Part shown: one piece after another, positions 8,337 through 16,873 of the stretch | How positions within the stretch are numbered: the first letter of the stretch is position 1 | How the letters are laid out: each line of letters opens with the position of its first letter | Assembly: GCA_934654515.1 (NCBI GenBank) | Contig: CAKUGA010000010.1 | Coordinates: 1-36,532, forward strand | Direction of reading: 5' to 3' | Source: an uncultured Collinsella sp. | GTDB lineage: Bacteria > Actinomycetota > Coriobacteriia > Coriobacteriales > Coriobacteriaceae | DNA length: 36,532 nt | Program-made: the position numbers and the translations under genes | The notes under the pieces: generated by a model | What the model saw: the letters and a program-made list of their open reading frames with translations, nothing else | The model's database searches: none | What the model was told of the DNA's origin: nothing

Positions 8337-9404
8337 CTATGCCTCGCACATGAGCTGCACGAGCTTTTGTTTGGTCACCTTGGCCTGCTCGTTGGCCATA
8401 TTACGCTCGTTTCTAAAGACCGCATTTGCAACACTCTGCAGGTCGGCATCGGAAATCTCGCCAAGGCCTAGCTCCTCGAGCGTCGTCGGCAGACCAACGC
8501 GCTGGCAAAACTCGAGCACCTGATTAAGCTCGGGCGCACGCTCCAGGCGCAGCTGCACCACCAGGCCAAATGCCACGGCCTCACCATGCATGGCCTTGCA
8601 CTCGGGCAGAATCGTCAGACCGTTGGCGATGGCATGTGCCAACGCCAGGCCGCCACTCTCAAAGCCAACACCCGAAAGCAGAATATTGCACTCGATCAGG
8701 CGCTCAACCGCCGTCGATATACGTCCCTTTTTAAGATCGCGCTTGGCAGCGACGCCGCACTCCATGAGCGTGTCATAGCAGGCACGAGCCGTAACCAAGG
8801 CCAAGTGCCCCGGCGCGCCACCGTGCTCGTTGGTGCCGTGCGCTGCGGCGCACGAACGCGCCTCGAAGTACGTTGCCAGCGCATCGCCCATACCAGCAAC
8901 CGTCATGCGCAGTGGGGCCGCAGCAACCACATCGGTATCGACCACGACCAGGTCTGGATTCTTCTCGAGCATCAGGTAACGGTCGAACGACCCATCCTCG
9001 TGATACAGCACCGAAATCGCGCTGCACGGACCATCCATTGAGGCCGCCGTTGGGCATACACACAACGGCAGCTCAGCATAAAACGCTACTGCCTTGGCGA
9101 TATCGAGCATCTTGCCGCCGCCAATGCCCACCACCATGTCGCAATACTCGGCATGGGCTTCCTGAGCCATTCCGACAACGGCCTCTTCCGCACACGGACC
9201 GTTATAAATCTTAAAGAACGGCTCGCTTAGATCTTCGTCCAGAAATCCATCGACGATCTGCCTGCACAGCCGATCCTCGGTGCCCTGGTCAAACAAGACA
9301 TAGGCAGCGCAGCCCAACCATGACAAATACCTGCCCTGACGCGAAAGTTCGCCCGGCCCCTGAACATACCGGCCGGGGCCGCCATAAACCATAGGAAGCG
9401 CCAT
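8337..9404 (-). CDS. Glycerol dehydrogenase-family (GldA-like) iron/zinc alcohol dehydrogenase
   Basis: A 355-residue NAD-dependent polyol dehydrogenase of the group III (GldA) family. The dinucleotide motif GIGGGKMLD is at 93-101 and the metal ligands are D174 (GMGDALATYFEA), H257 (ALAHAIANG) and H273 (AMHGEAVAFG). The substrate loop reads PTAASMDGPCSAIS, slightly changed from the PTIASTDAPCSALS of the paralogue at 9517. The two are clearly related but diverged, so this copy may use a different diol or hydroxyketone. The start follows GAAGGGCGGA. A 29-base hairpin (9436-9464) lies in the leader between the upstream terminator and this start. Confidence 0.88.
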   Translation of the reverse strand: MALPMVYGGPGRYVQGPGELSRQGRYLSWLGCAAYVLFDQGTEDRLCRQIVDGFLDEDLSEPFFKIYNGPCAEEAVVGMAQEAHAEYCDMVVGIGGGKMLDIAKAVAFYAELPLCVCPTAASMDGPCSAISVLYHEDGSFDRYLMLEKNPDLVVVDTDVVAAAPLRMTVAGMGDALATYFEARSCAAAHGTNEHGGAPGHLALVTARACYDTLMECGVAAKRDLKKGRISTAVERLIECNILLSGVGFESGGLALAHAIANGLTILPECKAMHGEAVAFGLVVQLRLERAPELNQVLEFCQRVGLPTTLEELGLGEISDADLQSVANAVFRNERNMANEQAKVTKQKLVQLMCEA

Positions 9405-9435
9405 ACGAGAATCCGCCCTTCATCAAACAACGATT

Positions 9436-9464
9436 GGTGCAAAGTAACCTGACCCCTTTGCACC
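9436..9464. repeat. Palindromic repeat, member A of a CCTGWCCCC-core family
   Basis: Arms GGTGCAAAG (9436-9444) and CTTTGCACC (9456-9464) are exact complements around TAACCTGACCC. The core CAAAGnnnCCTGaCCCCTTTG is shared with the hairpin at 16781-16813, where the fourth ambiguous base is t. The flanking stem bases differ but remain paired. This indicates a dispersed palindromic family rather than a gene-specific operator. Confidence 0.55.
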
Positions 9465-9468
9465 ATAG

Positions 9469-9504
9469 CAAAAGGGGCAAAACCATCTGTTGGCTTTGCC
9501 CCTT
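9469..9504 (-). terminator. Probable terminator of gldA
   Basis: AAGGGGCAAAGCC pairs with GGTTTTGCCCCTT (one G-T pair) on the minus strand, followed by TTTTGC. It lies just after the gldA stop codon at 9517. Confidence 0.6.
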
Positions 9505-9516
9505 CCTTAGCTTGAT

Positions 9517-10617
9517 TTACTCATCCATGAGATAGTAGTGACCCAGTGCGTCGGCGCCCAGGATGGCGTTAGCGACCATCTCGGGCGTCACCTCAAACGG
9601 CATGTTGCACATGGTGTCCTCGGGTGCACAGGCGGCCTCGGCAACGATCATGGCCTGCTCGCGCGTAAACTCGGCAACGCCAAGTTCCTTCATCGTGACC
9701 GGCAGACCCAGCTCGATGCAGAAGCCCAAGACCTCCTCGAGCTTCTCGGTCGGAGCATCCTCGAGCACCAGCTGGACGATGGTGCCAAAGGCGACCTTCT
9801 CGCCGTGGTACATGCCGTGGCACTCGGGCAGCAGCGTCAGGCCGTTGTGAATGGCGTGCGCGGCAGCAAGGCCGGAACTCTCAAAGCCAATGCCCGAAAG
9901 CAGCGTGTTGGCCTCGATGATATGCTCGACGGCAGGCGTGAGCGCACCCTTCTCCAGCGCGACCTTGGCCTTGACGCCATCGGCCATAAGCGTCTCGTAG
10001 CAGAGCTTGGCGAGCGCCAGACCGGCCATGCCGCCCTTGCCGCCAGCGCAGGTGCCACCGTCGGCATCATGCGTCGCCTGGGCCTCAAAGTAGGTTGCGA
10101 GCGCATCGCCCATACCGGAAACCGTCAGGCGCACCGGACTCGCCGCGATAACCGTCGTATCCATCAGGACAATGTTGGGGTTTGCCTTAAGGAAGAGATA
10201 TTTATCGAACTGGCCATCGTCGGTGTAGAGCACCGAAAGCGCCGAACACGGGGCATCGGTCGAAGCAATGGTGGGGCAAATGATAACCGGGGACTCCAGG
10301 TAATAGGCGACGGCCTTCGCGGTGTCGAGGATCTTGCCGCCACCGACGCCGACGATGATGTCGCAACCGTTGTCGCGAGCGAGCGCAACCAGGCGATCAA
10401 CCTCGCCCTTGGAGCACTCGCCGTTAAAGTCCTCAAACAGCAGCTCGGCCTTAGCCTCGGCAAAGCCGCCCTCGATCTTGGCACCGACGCGCTTCTTGCC
10501 CGAAGGCGTCACGATGACGAGGGCCTTAGCGCCGAGCGGCTCGACATAGGAGCCGAGCTTGGCGAGCTCGTCCGGACCCTGGATGTACTTGCTGGGGCTA
10601 TTGAAAATTGCAGCCAT
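9517..10617 (-). CDS. gldA: Glycerol dehydrogenase
   Basis: Oxidises glycerol to dihydroxyacetone, or reduces small hydroxyketones, with NAD(H). The 366-residue protein matches the family in length and key residues. The nucleotide motif GVGGGKILD is at 90-98 and the substrate loop is PTIASTDAPCSALS. Metal ligands are D171, H254 and H271, the same spacing as the known Zn ligands of Bacillus glycerol dehydrogenase. A Gly/Asp-rich insertion (about 184-197) is slightly unusual. It lies between the iron alcohol dehydrogenase and the second GldA paralogue, all on the minus strand, each separated by a terminator, so expression is probably independent or by read-through. The leader carries GAGAATGGGA before the ATG. 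Confidence 0.92.
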   Translation of the reverse strand: MAAIFNSPSKYIQGPDELAKLGSYVEPLGAKALVIVTPSGKKRVGAKIEGGFAEAKAELLFEDFNGECSKGEVDRLVALARDNGCDIIVGVGGGKILDTAKAVAYYLESPVIICPTIASTDAPCSALSVLYTDDGQFDKYLFLKANPNIVLMDTTVIAASPVRLTVSGMGDALATYFEAQATHDADGGTCAGGKGGMAGLALAKLCYETLMADGVKAKVALEKGALTPAVEHIIEANTLLSGIGFESSGLAAAHAIHNGLTLLPECHGMYHGEKVAFGTIVQLVLEDAPTEKLEEVLGFCIELGLPVTMKELGVAEFTREQAMIVAEAACAPEDTMCNMPFEVTPEMVANAILGADALGHYYLMDE

Positions 10618-10635
10618 AACTATCCCATTCTCTAA

Positions 10636-10677
10636 ATAAAAAGAAAGGGGCTCCGTACGGATACGTGCGGAGCCCCT
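10636..10677 (-). terminator. Terminator of the iron alcohol dehydrogenase gene
   Basis: AGGGGCTCCG pairs with CGGAGCCCCT around a 12-base loop, followed on the minus strand by TTTCTTTTTATTT. It lies between the adh stop at 10699 and the gldA start. Confidence 0.85.
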
Positions 10678-10698
10678 CGTTACGATAACAAGAGTCGA

Positions 10699-11922
10699 TT
10701 AGAAATCGATGTCGGTGTCGTAGTAGCAGGCCTTGAGGATCTTCTCGAAGTCGGCAGCCTTGGTCTCACGCGGGTTCTCGGGCGTGCAGGCGTCGGTCTC
10801 GGCGTTCGCGGCGATCTCGGGCAGCTTGGCGAGGAACTCCTCCTCGGAAACCATCTGCGGGTTCTCGGCGTCGACCTTCACGCCACCATTTGCGTAATCC
10901 TTGATGGACTGCGGGATGTTGAGCTGGTCGTTGAGGTCGCGGATCTTCTGGACGAGCGCAGCGATGAGCTCCTCGTTGGTCTCGCCGGGAAGGTGCAGGA
11001 TCTCCTTGGCCACATAAGCGTAGCGCTCGGCAGCACGGGGATCCTTGGAGTTCCACTGGATGACCTTGCCCAGGTACATGGCGTTAGCAGCACCGTGGAT
11101 GATGTGGCCGTTCTCGAAGGCAGCACCGGTCTTGTGAGCCATGGAGTGAACGATGCCCAGCAGGCCCGAGGAGAAGGCGATGCCGGCGATGCACTGAGCC
11201 TCATGCATGTGCTGACGGGCCTCATGGTCGCCAGCATAGGACTTGGGCAGCCACTCGACGATCTCGCGGATGCCGTGCAGAGCGTTGGCGTCGGTGAACA
11301 TAGAGGCGAAGGTGGAAACGTAGGCCTCCATGCAGTGGGTCAGAGCATCCATGCCGGTGTGAGCGCACAGCTTGGCGGGCATGGTGTAGGTGAGCTCGGG
11401 GTCGACGATGGCGACATCAGGGGTGATGTTGAAGTCGGCCAGCGGGTACTTGATGCCCTTGGCGTAGTCGGTAATGACGGAGAACGCGGTGACCTCGGTA
11501 GCGGTGCCGGAGGTAGAGGAGATGGCGCAGAAATGAGCCTTCTGACGCAGCTCGGGGAAGCTGAACGGCTGGATGATGTTGTCGAAGGACTCCTCGGGAT
11601 ACTCGTAGAAGACCCACATGGCCTTAGCGGCATCGATGGGCGAGCCGCCGCCGATGGCGATAATCCAGTCGGGCTCGAACTCGCGCATGGCCTCGGCGCC
11701 CTTCATGACCGTCTCGATGGACGGGTCGGACTCGACGCCCTCGAACAGCTTGACCTCCATGCCGGCCTCTTTGAGGTCGGCCTCAACGTCCTGCAGGAAC
11801 CCGCCGCGGCGCATAGAGCTGCCGCCAGAAACGATGATGGCCTTCTTGCCCTTGAGGTTCTTCACCTCGTGGCGAGCGCCCTCACCAAAGTACAGATCGC
11901 GAGGATTGGTAAAACGTCCCAT
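10699..11922 (-). CDS. Iron-containing alcohol dehydrogenase
   Basis: A 407-residue group III alcohol dehydrogenase, probably butanol/ethanol or 1,3-propanediol type, reducing aldehydes with NAD(P)H. The NAD motif GGGSPIDAAK is at 91-100 and SSTSGTATEVTAFSVI at 135-150 is the family block. Iron ligands are D192, H196, H259 and H276 (GMDALTHCMEA, HSMAHKTGAAFENGHIIHG). The ATG at 11922 is preceded by AGGAGG; upstream in-frame codons lack such a site. The leader has an inverted repeat (11964-11988) by a TATATA stretch and four 8-bp repeats further upstream (12029-12060), so it is probably specifically regulated. With the two GldA proteins it would let cells dispose of reducing equivalents during fermentation. 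Confidence 0.93.
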   Translation of the reverse strand: MGRFTNPRDLYFGEGARHEVKNLKGKKAIIVSGGSSMRRGGFLQDVEADLKEAGMEVKLFEGVESDPSIETVMKGAEAMREFEPDWIIAIGGGSPIDAAKAMWVFYEYPEESFDNIIQPFSFPELRQKAHFCAISSTSGTATEVTAFSVITDYAKGIKYPLADFNITPDVAIVDPELTYTMPAKLCAHTGMDALTHCMEAYVSTFASMFTDANALHGIREIVEWLPKSYAGDHEARQHMHEAQCIAGIAFSSGLLGIVHSMAHKTGAAFENGHIIHGAANAMYLGKVIQWNSKDPRAAERYAYVAKEILHLPGETNEELIAALVQKIRDLNDQLNIPQSIKDYANGGVKVDAENPQMVSEEEFLAKLPEIAANAETDACTPENPRETKAADFEKILKACYYDTDIDF

Positions 11923-11963
11923 ACTGTGCCTCCTAAACAAGCCCCTCTTAGACTTGTGTATAT

Positions 11964-11988
11964 AACGGAGCACCCGATTGGCTCCGTT
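11964..11988. promoter_or_regulatory. Inverted repeat upstream of adh, candidate operator or leader hairpin
   Basis: AACGGAGC (11964-11971) is the exact complement of GCTCCGTT (11981-11988) across 9 bases. A TATATA-like stretch, possibly the -10 on the minus strand, lies right beside it, about 40 bases before the adh start. It could bind a dimeric regulator or fold as a leader hairpin. Confidence 0.4.
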
Positions 11989-12028
11989 AGGACCGTTTTG
12001 TGCGTTGCCGGCGATGACAATGCACGAT

Positions 12029-12060
12029 GTCTAAATGTCTAAACGTCTCAACGCTCAGAC
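12029..12060. repeat. Four tandem 8-bp imperfect repeats upstream of adh
   Basis: GTCTAAAT, GTCTAAAC, GTCTCAAC and GCTCAGAC follow one another without gaps. They lie about 110 bases upstream of the adh start and could be a regulator-binding array. Confidence 0.5.
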
Positions 12061-12430
12061 AAACACTATTTTACCGTTCTGGTTGGTCAGTTATTCACCT
12101 AAAGCCGACAATGATGAAACGTTTTTTCTATCCCTGAAGACCCTTGTGGGGCATCCATACCCCCAAGCTGGGCAAACGTTTTATCAAGGTTGACCACATA
12201 TCCCGGGCAGGACGGTGCCCCTCCAAAATGCACCCCGTTCGCCGCCAAAAATCGACCGTTTGCGGCACCGTGATACCACTCAGTCGTCCAAGATGCCGAC
12301 ATTTGTGCGACATCCGTCTTCGTGGTGCAAAGGTGCATGTCCAAGTGCGGCACCCCCGGTGTGCCACATGCGGGTAAACTAGAACCTTATATAGAGACAT
12401 TTGAACCCTAACCGCAGCAAAGGAGGCCCC
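12061..12430. other. Intergenic region with a possible repeat-derived frame
   Basis: No confident gene is seen between adh and the gene at 12431. A minus-strand frame (12099-12353, 84 codons, GTG start) gives a protein-like but unrecognised sequence containing TEWYHGAANGRF and VHFGGAPSCPGY. It lacks a ribosome-binding site. It may be a fragment of a decayed gene or a dispersed Collinsella repeat. Possible -10 sequences for the downstream operon are TAAACT near 12374 and TTATAT near 12386. Confidence 0.3.
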
Positions 12431-13507
12431 ATGGCATTCGACCCCATTCAAGAGGATTGCCATCGCCTCGTTCTTGAGGCCTTGCGCCGCGACAATATCC
12501 CGCTCACCGACGGTGCCGCCGTAGAGCGTCTGATGGAGCAATTCACCCGCAACCCCGCGCCACTCATCGTGCACGACCGCGACCGCGCCGGGCATCTGAT
12601 TGCCAAGGTGGTCGAGGCTGTCGACTACCGCATTCCCTTTATCCCTGACGATGCCCAGGCAGAGCAGGAAGAGGCAGCTGCCGAGAACATGCTTCGCGAG
12701 GCGGCCGCACTCGATCCGACCAACTGGGATGCCCAGCGCATGCTGACGGCACTCACCGCCGACTCCAACGAGGACTACGTGCAGTATCTGGTGTCCAAGT
12801 GCGACGAGGTGGAGCACGATCTGGCACTCAAGATCGCCTCGGCGCAAGACCCCTACGAGCGCGAGGCCGCAGGCGACCTGACCCGCCGTCCCTACCTGCG
12901 CTGGCTTGCCGCCTTAGCATCGCGCGCGCTCATTAGCGGCCGTTACCACATGTCACTGGAGGCAGCGAATCGCAGCTTGGACTTTGCGCCCAACGACCCC
13001 GCAGGTGTCCGCCACACCGCAATGCTCGCCATGGCAAAGCTCGAATACCCCGCCGAGGAGCTCAAGCGCTTTCGCTCTGCCCACTCCGTCCCCTATCTCG
13101 CCAACACGCCGCTGCGCCGTCGTCCCAAGGATGCAGAACGCGACTTGGACCCGTGGACGCTCATCGCGCTGATGAGCGCTGCCTGGCGCGAGCTGGACTA
13201 CGAGGGTGCCGAACACTACCTGCGTATCCTTGCGCGCTCGTGCCCGCACGCAGCCGAGGCGCTCTACTTCCAAACCGAGTTTCCCGATGGCGTCTATGCC
13301 CGCGTCAACGTGGGCGTGGGCTCCACCGATGAGCTCGTCCTTGCACTCTCCGAGGCGACGCCGGTGCTACAGGAGGGCCTGGGCGCGCCCGATAACGCCA
13401 GTTTTGCCGCCTGGGTCGCCACCAACGACATCGTGCGCTCCCAGATCGACGAGCGCATACTGCGTGCGGCCGAGCAGGGCTTACCGTTTAAGGGAGGAGA
13501 CCTCTAA
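12431..13507 (+). CDS. Helical-repeat (TPR-like) protein of unknown function, first of a pair
   Basis: A 358-residue soluble, probably cytosolic, mostly alpha-helical protein. Segments such as ENMLREAAALDPTNWDAQRM and SLEAANRSLDFAPNDPAGVR have the TPR-like pattern of an A-helix ending in a LDPxNxxA turn, so it is probably a scaffold built of helical repeats. No catalytic motif, signal peptide or membrane segment is visible. AAAGGAGG precedes the ATG at 12431, which I prefer to an in-frame ATG 30 bases upstream. Its stop overlaps the start of the next gene (TAATG), so the two proteins are translationally coupled. The murT-gatD gene follows, suggesting a link to cell-wall precursor amidation, but this rests on position only. 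Confidence 0.75.
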   Translation: MAFDPIQEDCHRLVLEALRRDNIPLTDGAAVERLMEQFTRNPAPLIVHDRDRAGHLIAKVVEAVDYRIPFIPDDAQAEQEEAAAENMLREAAALDPTNWDAQRMLTALTADSNEDYVQYLVSKCDEVEHDLALKIASAQDPYEREAAGDLTRRPYLRWLAALASRALISGRYHMSLEAANRSLDFAPNDPAGVRHTAMLAMAKLEYPAEELKRFRSAHSVPYLANTPLRRRPKDAERDLDPWTLIALMSAAWRELDYEGAEHYLRILARSCPHAAEALYFQTEFPDGVYARVNVGVGSTDELVLALSEATPVLQEGLGAPDNASFAAWVATNDIVRSQIDERILRAAEQGLPFKGGDL

Positions 13508-14550
13508 TGGATCCGAGCGTCTACATCCCCGCCTACCTGGAGCGCACCTATCTGGCGTCGCACCCCGAACTCACCGATGCAGCACGCGAGCTTGTCCATA
13601 ACGACATCAGTGCGAATCCTCACAAGTACGCGCAGTCCGAGCATGCCCAGGCGCTGCTGTCCTATGCCGGTGTTCATCGTCACCTGCTCGACGAGCTCCA
13701 TTGCATTGAGGACATGGGCAGCGACGAGGAGTTTGAGCAGACGCGCAACCGCCTGTTCGACGATATGCGTGATGAACTGCTCAAGATCGTCCGCATCGAT
13801 GCGCTGGCCGTCGATGCCCAGCTGCTCGCCATCATTTTGGCGGACACGCCCGTCGACGCCTGCCTGGGCGACCTGATGAAGCTCGAGGCGAGCACGGCCG
13901 ACTACCTGCAACAGAGCGTGCCCGGGTTTGATATGGAGGCCCCGCACTACTGGGCCAATAATGTTTTGGCCGACGGTGTCACCGCAGCGGACCTTACCGT
14001 GAGCGAGCCGGCCCTTATCGGGTGGCTTCACACACTCGAGGCCATCTCGCAGCTGTGCATGGCGAGCGCCCGCTACCGTGCTGCTGCCAACTACGCCCGC
14101 CGCGTCCTTAAAGCAGAAGGCTATCCCACTCGGGCCGCCGGCACCGTGCTGCTTGCCCTCGCCCGCTTGGAAGACCAAGACGGCTTTTTTGCCCTGGCCC
14201 ACCAGCTCGAGGAGCAGATGGGGGCAGACGCACTCGAAAACTCTCCTTGGTACCTGCTCGCCCGCACGATTCTGCTGTTCAAAACAAACAAGATGCGCCC
14301 GGCGACGCGCGCGCTGCGCGAGTTCGCTAACCGTTGCGAGGGTGGCGCGTTCTTCTTGCTGAACCCCATGTACCAGACGCCGTATCTTCCCTGCCGACCC
14401 GAGCCGCGCGACCCCTGGGACCTTTCGCACCAGGCAGTTTGGGAGGCCGACGGTATTATCTCGGACACTCCCGACTTTGCCCCCTGGGCCAATGCCTGCG
14501 AAGACGTGTCGCAGCTTGGCCAGGAATTTGCGCGCCGTTACGGCTTTTAA
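13507..14550 (+). CDS. Helical protein of unknown function, second of a pair
   Basis: A 347-residue soluble helical protein whose ATG overlaps the stop of the preceding gene. It resembles its neighbour in size, acidic character and helical-repeat style (LYARxxxA-type helices, for example ISQLCMASARYRAAANYARR followed by VLKAEGYPTRAAGTVL, which looks like TPR helices). The proline-rich C-terminal part (PLYQTPYLPCRPEPRDPW-like; literally YQTPYLPCRPEPRDPWD) is not repeat-like. The two may form a hetero-complex or derive from an ancient duplication. GGGAGGAG lies 8 bases before the start. No family could be named. Only 45 bases separate it from murT-gatD. Confidence 0.72.
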   Translation: MDPSVYIPAYLERTYLASHPELTDAARELVHNDISANPHKYAQSEHAQALLSYAGVHRHLLDELHCIEDMGSDEEFEQTRNRLFDDMRDELLKIVRIDALAVDAQLLAIILADTPVDACLGDLMKLEASTADYLQQSVPGFDMEAPHYWANNVLADGVTAADLTVSEPALIGWLHTLEAISQLCMASARYRAAANYARRVLKAEGYPTRAAGTVLLALARLEDQDGFFALAHQLEEQMGADALENSPWYLLARTILLFKTNKMRPATRALREFANRCEGGAFFLLNPMYQTPYLPCRPEPRDPWDLSHQAVWEADGIISDTPDFAPWANACEDVSQLGQEFARRYGF

Positions 14551-14595
14551 CGGCGCGATCGCCCCGACCATGTCATTCACGTTAGGAACGACTTC

Positions 14596-16773
14596 ATGAA
14601 CTTCCGCTCATCTCTCGCCTGCACCTCGAGCGATATCGCCCGCTGGGGGCTGCGCTCTATCCTTAAGCGCCAGGGCGGCGTACTCCCCGGCCGCATCGCC
14701 ATGAAGATCGACCCCGAGTTGCTGAGCGACCTCGCCGGCCTTGTCGACCGCAGCGTGGTGATTACCGGTACTAATGGCAAGACCACCACCTCCAACCTCA
14801 TCGCTGACGCCGTTGCTGCCAGCGGCGCTACCGTGGTGTGCAACCGTGCCGGCAACAATATGGAGCCTGGTGTGGTGGGTGCTCTGCTCGAGGCCCGCGG
14901 CGGCCTTAAGCACACCAGCAGCGGCAAGCGCGTGGGCGTTTTTGAATGCGATGAGCTCTACACCGTGCGCGTCCTGCCCAAGCTCAAGCCGACGTACTTC
15001 GTGCTGCTCAACCTGTTCCGCGACCAGCTAGACCGCTACGGCGAGATCGACCATACCCAAGACGTCATCGCCCACGCGTTGGAGCTCTCGCCGACAACGA
15101 CGCTTATCTATAACGCCGACGATCCGCTGTGTGCCGCGATCGCCGCGCGCGTTCCCAACGCGAGTATTGCCTTTGGCATCGACGGCGCCACGGGCACCGA
15201 GTCCGACCGCATTAGCGACTCGCGTTTTTGCTCACAGTGCAACGCGCCGCTGGAATACGACTATGTGCAGTACGGACAGCTCGGAGCCTATCATTGCCCT
15301 TCGTGCGGCTGGGGTCGCCCCGCGCTGGTCCGTCGCGTGACGGGCGTTGAGCTCGGCTGCGACGGCTACGGCTTTGACCTGGCCTTTGGACCCGAGGCCA
15401 ACGCGCCCGCCGTGCACATCGCCACGCGCTACAACGGCCTGTACATGGTCTATAACGTCGCCGCCGCCTTCTTTGCGGCGCACGAGCTGGGCGTGGACGC
15501 GGCGCATCTGCAGCCCACGCTTAATGCCTACGTGCCCGCCGGCGGACGCATGGGCCGCTGGGATATTGCCGGCCGCACCGTCGAGGCCAACCTGGCCAAG
15601 AATCCCGTGGGCTTCGATCGCCAGATCCAGTCCATTAAAACGGCAGGTGGCAGGCTCTGCGCCTTCTTCCTCAACGATAACGATGCCGACGGCCACGATG
15701 TCTCGTGGATCTACGATGTCGACTTCGAGCGCATCGCCGACACGCCGGGTCTTGTCGCCTTTGCCGGAGGCACGCGTGCGCACGACATGCAGGTACGCCT
15801 CAAGTACGCCGGCATCGATGCCGCGATTATCTCGGACGTCGCGCAGGCGATTGGCGCCGTGGCAGACGAGGCCGCCGATGACACCTTCTACGCCGTCGCC
15901 AACTACACGGCCTTCCCGCCGCTGGTCAAGGAGCTCGACGAGCTGAAGGGCACCACCGCCGACGCTGTTGCCGGGCGCGCCGTAGCCCGTGCCGACGGCA
16001 GCGCTCTTCCTGTCGGCATCGCGCCAGTCGAGCTTTCGCGCCCGGTGCGCATCGTCTATCTGTACCCCGATGCCCTCAACCTCTACGGCGACGGCGGCAA
16101 CGTTATTACGCTTGAGCGCCGCTGCGCCTGGCGTGGCATTCCCGTGCGTGTAGACGAGGTCCGTATGGGCGAAACGCTTGATTTGACCGATGCCGATATC
16201 GTCATGATGGGCGGCGGCTCCGACCGCGACCAGCTAGCCGTGGCACACGAGTTGCTCGCCCAAAAAGAAAAGGTCGCGGCCTATGTTGAGGATGGCGGCT
16301 CGCTGCTTGCCATCTGTGGCAGCTATCAGCTGCTCGGCCGTTCGTACTATATGGGCGACGATCGCATTGAGGGTCTGGGCGTCATTGCCGCCGAGACTGT
16401 GCGCGGCTCCGACCGCCTGATCGGCAACGTCGCCGTCAAGACCGACCTGGCACCCGAGCCCTTTGTGGGATTCGAGAACCACGGCGGCCGCACTCTGCTC
16501 GACGCAGATGCCACGCCGCTCGGAACGTCCGTCGTCACGGGTACCGGAAACAACGGCGACGATGGCTTTGAGGGACTGATCTACAAGGGCGTCATCGGCA
16601 CGTATCTACACGGACCGGCACTACCCAAGAACCCCGAGCTCGCCGACTGGCTCATTACCCACGCCCTCGAGCGCCGCGGCGATGCGCAGGCCACAGCCCT
16701 GCTGCCGCTCAAGCCCCTCGACGACACCTACGAGCACACCGCCCACGACGCCGCCATGAAGCTCCTCCCCTAA
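14596..16773 (+). CDS. murT-gatD: Fused lipid II isoglutaminyl synthase, MurT-GatD in one chain
   Basis: Amidates the D-Glu of lipid II stem peptides to D-isoglutamine using glutamine and ATP. In Staphylococcus and Streptococcus two proteins, MurT and GatD, do this; here one 725-residue chain holds both. MurT part, about 1-455: Mur-ligase P-loop GTNGKTT at 58-64, zinc ribbon C212/C215/C234/C237, and the DUF1727 block DNDADGHDVSWIYD near 362-375, which contains the Asp expected to complete the amidase triad. After a short linker the GatD part (483-725, 243 residues, the usual GatD length) carries C574 (LLAICGSYQLLG) and H672 (GTYLHGP). The frame is continuous with no stop or frameshift. It follows two helical-repeat genes in one operon that ends in a terminator at 16781. 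Confidence 0.93.
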   Translation: MNFRSSLACTSSDIARWGLRSILKRQGGVLPGRIAMKIDPELLSDLAGLVDRSVVITGTNGKTTTSNLIADAVAASGATVVCNRAGNNMEPGVVGALLEARGGLKHTSSGKRVGVFECDELYTVRVLPKLKPTYFVLLNLFRDQLDRYGEIDHTQDVIAHALELSPTTTLIYNADDPLCAAIAARVPNASIAFGIDGATGTESDRISDSRFCSQCNAPLEYDYVQYGQLGAYHCPSCGWGRPALVRRVTGVELGCDGYGFDLAFGPEANAPAVHIATRYNGLYMVYNVAAAFFAAHELGVDAAHLQPTLNAYVPAGGRMGRWDIAGRTVEANLAKNPVGFDRQIQSIKTAGGRLCAFFLNDNDADGHDVSWIYDVDFERIADTPGLVAFAGGTRAHDMQVRLKYAGIDAAIISDVAQAIGAVADEAADDTFYAVANYTAFPPLVKELDELKGTTADAVAGRAVARADGSALPVGIAPVELSRPVRIVYLYPDALNLYGDGGNVITLERRCAWRGIPVRVDEVRMGETLDLTDADIVMMGGGSDRDQLAVAHELLAQKEKVAAYVEDGGSLLAICGSYQLLGRSYYMGDDRIEGLGVIAAETVRGSDRLIGNVAVKTDLAPEPFVGFENHGGRTLLDADATPLGTSVVTGTGNNGDDGFEGLIYKGVIGTYLHGPALPKNPELADWLITHALERRGDAQATALLPLKPLDDTYEHTAHDAAMKLLP

Positions 16774-16780
16774 CGCCCCA

Positions 16781-16817
16781 CCACCACAAAGGGGACAGGC
16801 ACCTTTGTGGTGGTTTT
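16781..16817 (+). terminator. Terminator of murT-gatD, also member B of the CCTGWCCCC repeat family
   Basis: CCACCACAAAGG pairs perfectly with CCTTTGTGGTGG and is followed by TTTT, directly after the murT-gatD stop. Its core (CAAAGGGGACAGGcacCTTTG) matches the palindrome at 9436-9464 read on the other strand, so a dispersed repeat may have been adopted as a terminator. Confidence 0.75.
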
Positions 16818-16873
16818 CCAGTTTGCCAACGATATACGCGCCGGCAAAAAAGTCTGCTATACTCTTTCCCGCT

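Noticed and set aside
14577..14927. Minus-strand frame over the start of murT-gatD
   Set aside because: Lies opposite the conserved P-loop region and has no supporting signals.
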